A DNA stretch of 15,516 nucleotides from Microcaldota archaeon (GTDB taxonomy: Archaea; Micrarchaeota; Micrarchaeia; Anstonellales; J096), in assembly GCA_025058915.1 (NCBI GenBank), contig JANXEC010000008.1, positions 1 to 15,516 on the forward strand. The letters are read 5' to 3'. The translations under genes and the position numbers were made by a program. Below, piece by piece: positions 14,557-15,516 of the stretch; positions within the stretch are counted from its first letter, which is position 1; each line of letters starts with the position of its first letter. The notes under the pieces are model-generated. The model saw only the letters and a list, made by a program, of their open reading frames with translations, searched no databases and had not been told where the DNA came from.

Positions 14557-15017
14557 CAGGTCCTCTTTGACACAACCATCAGCTCTAGTCTCTTGTTTAT
14601 AGAGTAGAGCAAGATTATGATTGAGAGGGGCATAGCTAGTGACAGGAATGGAACTAGGATTGAAGATAGTATGCCTAGGCTTGCAATGATAGGTAATGTA
14701 CATCCTATACAAGATATCCCTGAGGCTAGGGCTGTTGCTAGGGGTAGGCTGAATCTAGATGGTTTTGTGTTTGAAACACATGTCTCTAGGATGATGTAGA
14801 GAGCCATGAGAATAGGTATTATGAATTGCATCAGTGCTCTAGTAGTATCATAAGTGGTTACATAGATATAGAGCTCCAGTCTGCTTTGGAATGGGAGGTT
14901 CATGTTGTGTGTGGATAGGTAGGCTGAAATCAGATGATACAGAGCTGATATTAGAACTATTAATATCAGTCTAGTAGGTTTTGAGATGATTGAATATATT
15001 ATTGTAGCTTGATTCAT
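14553..15017 (-). CDS. Integral membrane protein with a CxxC motif
   Basis: 154 residues with about four hydrophobic segments (roughly 15-35, 58-80, 88-117, 118-140). The motif ISCIGCTLPIIASLGIL (101-117) puts C103 and C106 at the start of a membrane segment and follows them with a proline. This recalls the redox-active CxxC/Pro arrangement of CcdA/DsbD-type membrane proteins, although spacing and topology differ and I do not assign it to that family. Metal binding is another option. The start has a TATA-like box 28 bases upstream and no SD sequence, so it is probably leaderless. It converges on cysS. Confidence 0.82.
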   Translation of the reverse strand: MNQATIIYSIISKPTRLILIVLISALYHLISAYLSTHNMNLPFQSRLELYIYVTTYDTTRALMQFIIPILMALYIILETCVSNTKPSRFSLPLATALASGISCIGCTLPIIASLGILSSILVPFLSLAMPLSIIILLYSINKRLELMVVSKRTC

Positions 15018-15040
15018 ATATAGTTATTTCAATACATCAA

Positions 15041-15050
15041 AATTTAAAAT
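15041..15050 (-). promoter_or_regulatory. TATA-like box for the CxxC membrane protein gene
   Basis: AATTTAAAAT (read as ATTTTAAATT on the minus strand) is centred 28 bases before the ATG at 15017. It lies in a 62-base AT-rich gap, and the spacing fits a leaderless transcript. Confidence 0.6.
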
Positions 15051-15079
15051 ATTACTCTTCAGTGTTTTTGCTGAATTTT

Positions 15080-15516
15080 TTACTTTATCATTATCCAGAA
15101 CCCTTCAAGTCTTATCTGATCTATTGGTAAGTCTGTGATTATTCTTCCATTCTCATCAGTGACATATGTTCTATCGAGTATCCTTACCCTTACTCCTCTA
15201 ACTGGATTGTTCAGAATATTTCTTATTTCTATTATATTACTCTGTCCATTTCTTATGATTGTTACTCTGACTGTTCGGAATAGGAATAAGATGGATCCTG
15301 CTAATAGTATTAGACCAGTACTTACTTGTGGAGAATTCACAACAGCCACTATACTTCCTACTGTTCTATAAACACTCTCTTGATCAAAATATCTTTGATT
15401 TGAATTAGAATTTTCTGTGCCCTGAGATGCTTGATTGTTCTGAGTTGTTTCAGGAATACTACCTTGTATTCCATCAGCATCTGACTCTGATTCAGGTTGT
15501 TGAGATTGCCTTGGAT
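15080..15516 (-). CDS. C-terminal part of a membrane protein with a Q/N/S-rich linker (partial at window edge)
   Basis: The reading frame is open from the right window edge to the stop at 15080. The N-terminus is therefore missing, and a GTG at 15349 is probably internal. The first 55 or so visible residues are rich in Gln, Ser, Asn, Thr and acidic residues, like an exposed linker. A hydrophobic helix (TGLILLAGSILFLF) follows. The last 55 residues contain NPVRGVRVRILDRTYVTDEN, then G, which resembles the 'V.V...TDENG' strands of carboxypeptidase-regulatory/Ig-like domains. No identity is assigned. The charge pattern does not decide which side of the membrane each part lies on. No terminator is seen after the stop. 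Confidence 0.75.
   Translation of the reverse strand, partial: PRQSQQPESESDADGIQGSIPETTQNNQASQGTENSNSNQRYFDQESVYRTVGSIVAVVNSPQVSTGLILLAGSILFLFRTVRVTIIRNGQSNIIEIRNILNNPVRGVRVRILDRTYVTDENGRIITDLPIDQIRLEGFWIMIK

Noticed and set aside
15061..15079. T-rich run as a terminator
   Set aside because: The T runs are on the plus strand, where no gene ends. On the minus strand, where the edge gene stops, they read as A runs.

Overview
The window is a gene-dense stretch of an archaeal chromosome. The evidence is a Cdc48/VAT-type double AAA+ ATPase, an Orc1/Cdc6 initiator, a family B DNA polymerase, aIF2-beta, aIF1A, type II methionine aminopeptidase, ER-type signal peptidase, Bud32 kinase, an intron-containing tRNA, and TATA-like boxes about 25 bases before many starts. 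Base composition is AT-leaning, arginine is written almost only as AGA/AGG, and mRNA-sense strands are purine-rich. Several proteins are shorter than usual and neighbouring genes overlap. This suggests a small-genome archaeon, possibly of the DPANN type, but that placement is inference. No stretch of 300 bases lacks a gene; the longest gaps are 62 bases or less.

Left to right: a plus-strand methionine aminopeptidase (23-886) runs directly into a minus-strand elongator tRNA-Met with an intron (887-979). A palindromic TATA-like box lies between the tRNA and a plus-strand signal peptidase (1034-1996). Minus-strand genes follow: a HisA-like hypothetical and cdc48 (1983-4543), then AlaX (4582-5277), two small pilin-like membrane proteins, Bud32, and a membrane-anchored zinc protease (5301-7220). 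A second shared TATA-like box (about 7246) separates that block from a plus-strand run of eight overlapping genes (7272-14556): XTP pyrophosphatase, Orc1/Cdc6, a lipoprotein, PolB, TruD, aIF2-beta, aIF1A and cysteinyl-tRNA synthetase. The right end holds a minus-strand CxxC membrane protein and the 3' part of a minus-strand gene that leaves the window.

Functionally, the long operon joins nucleotide-pool cleaning, replication initiation and elongation, tRNA modification, translation initiation and tRNA charging. The minus-strand blocks combine protein quality control (Cdc48), tRNA editing (AlaX) and tRNA t6A synthesis (Bud32) with a set of poorly known envelope proteins. The least explained material is the envelope group: the signal peptidase insertion, the paired pilin-like proteins, the Fn3-like plus zincin protein, the six-cysteine lipoprotein and the CxxC membrane protein. 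I found no CRISPR array, transposon, rRNA or convincing replication origin.
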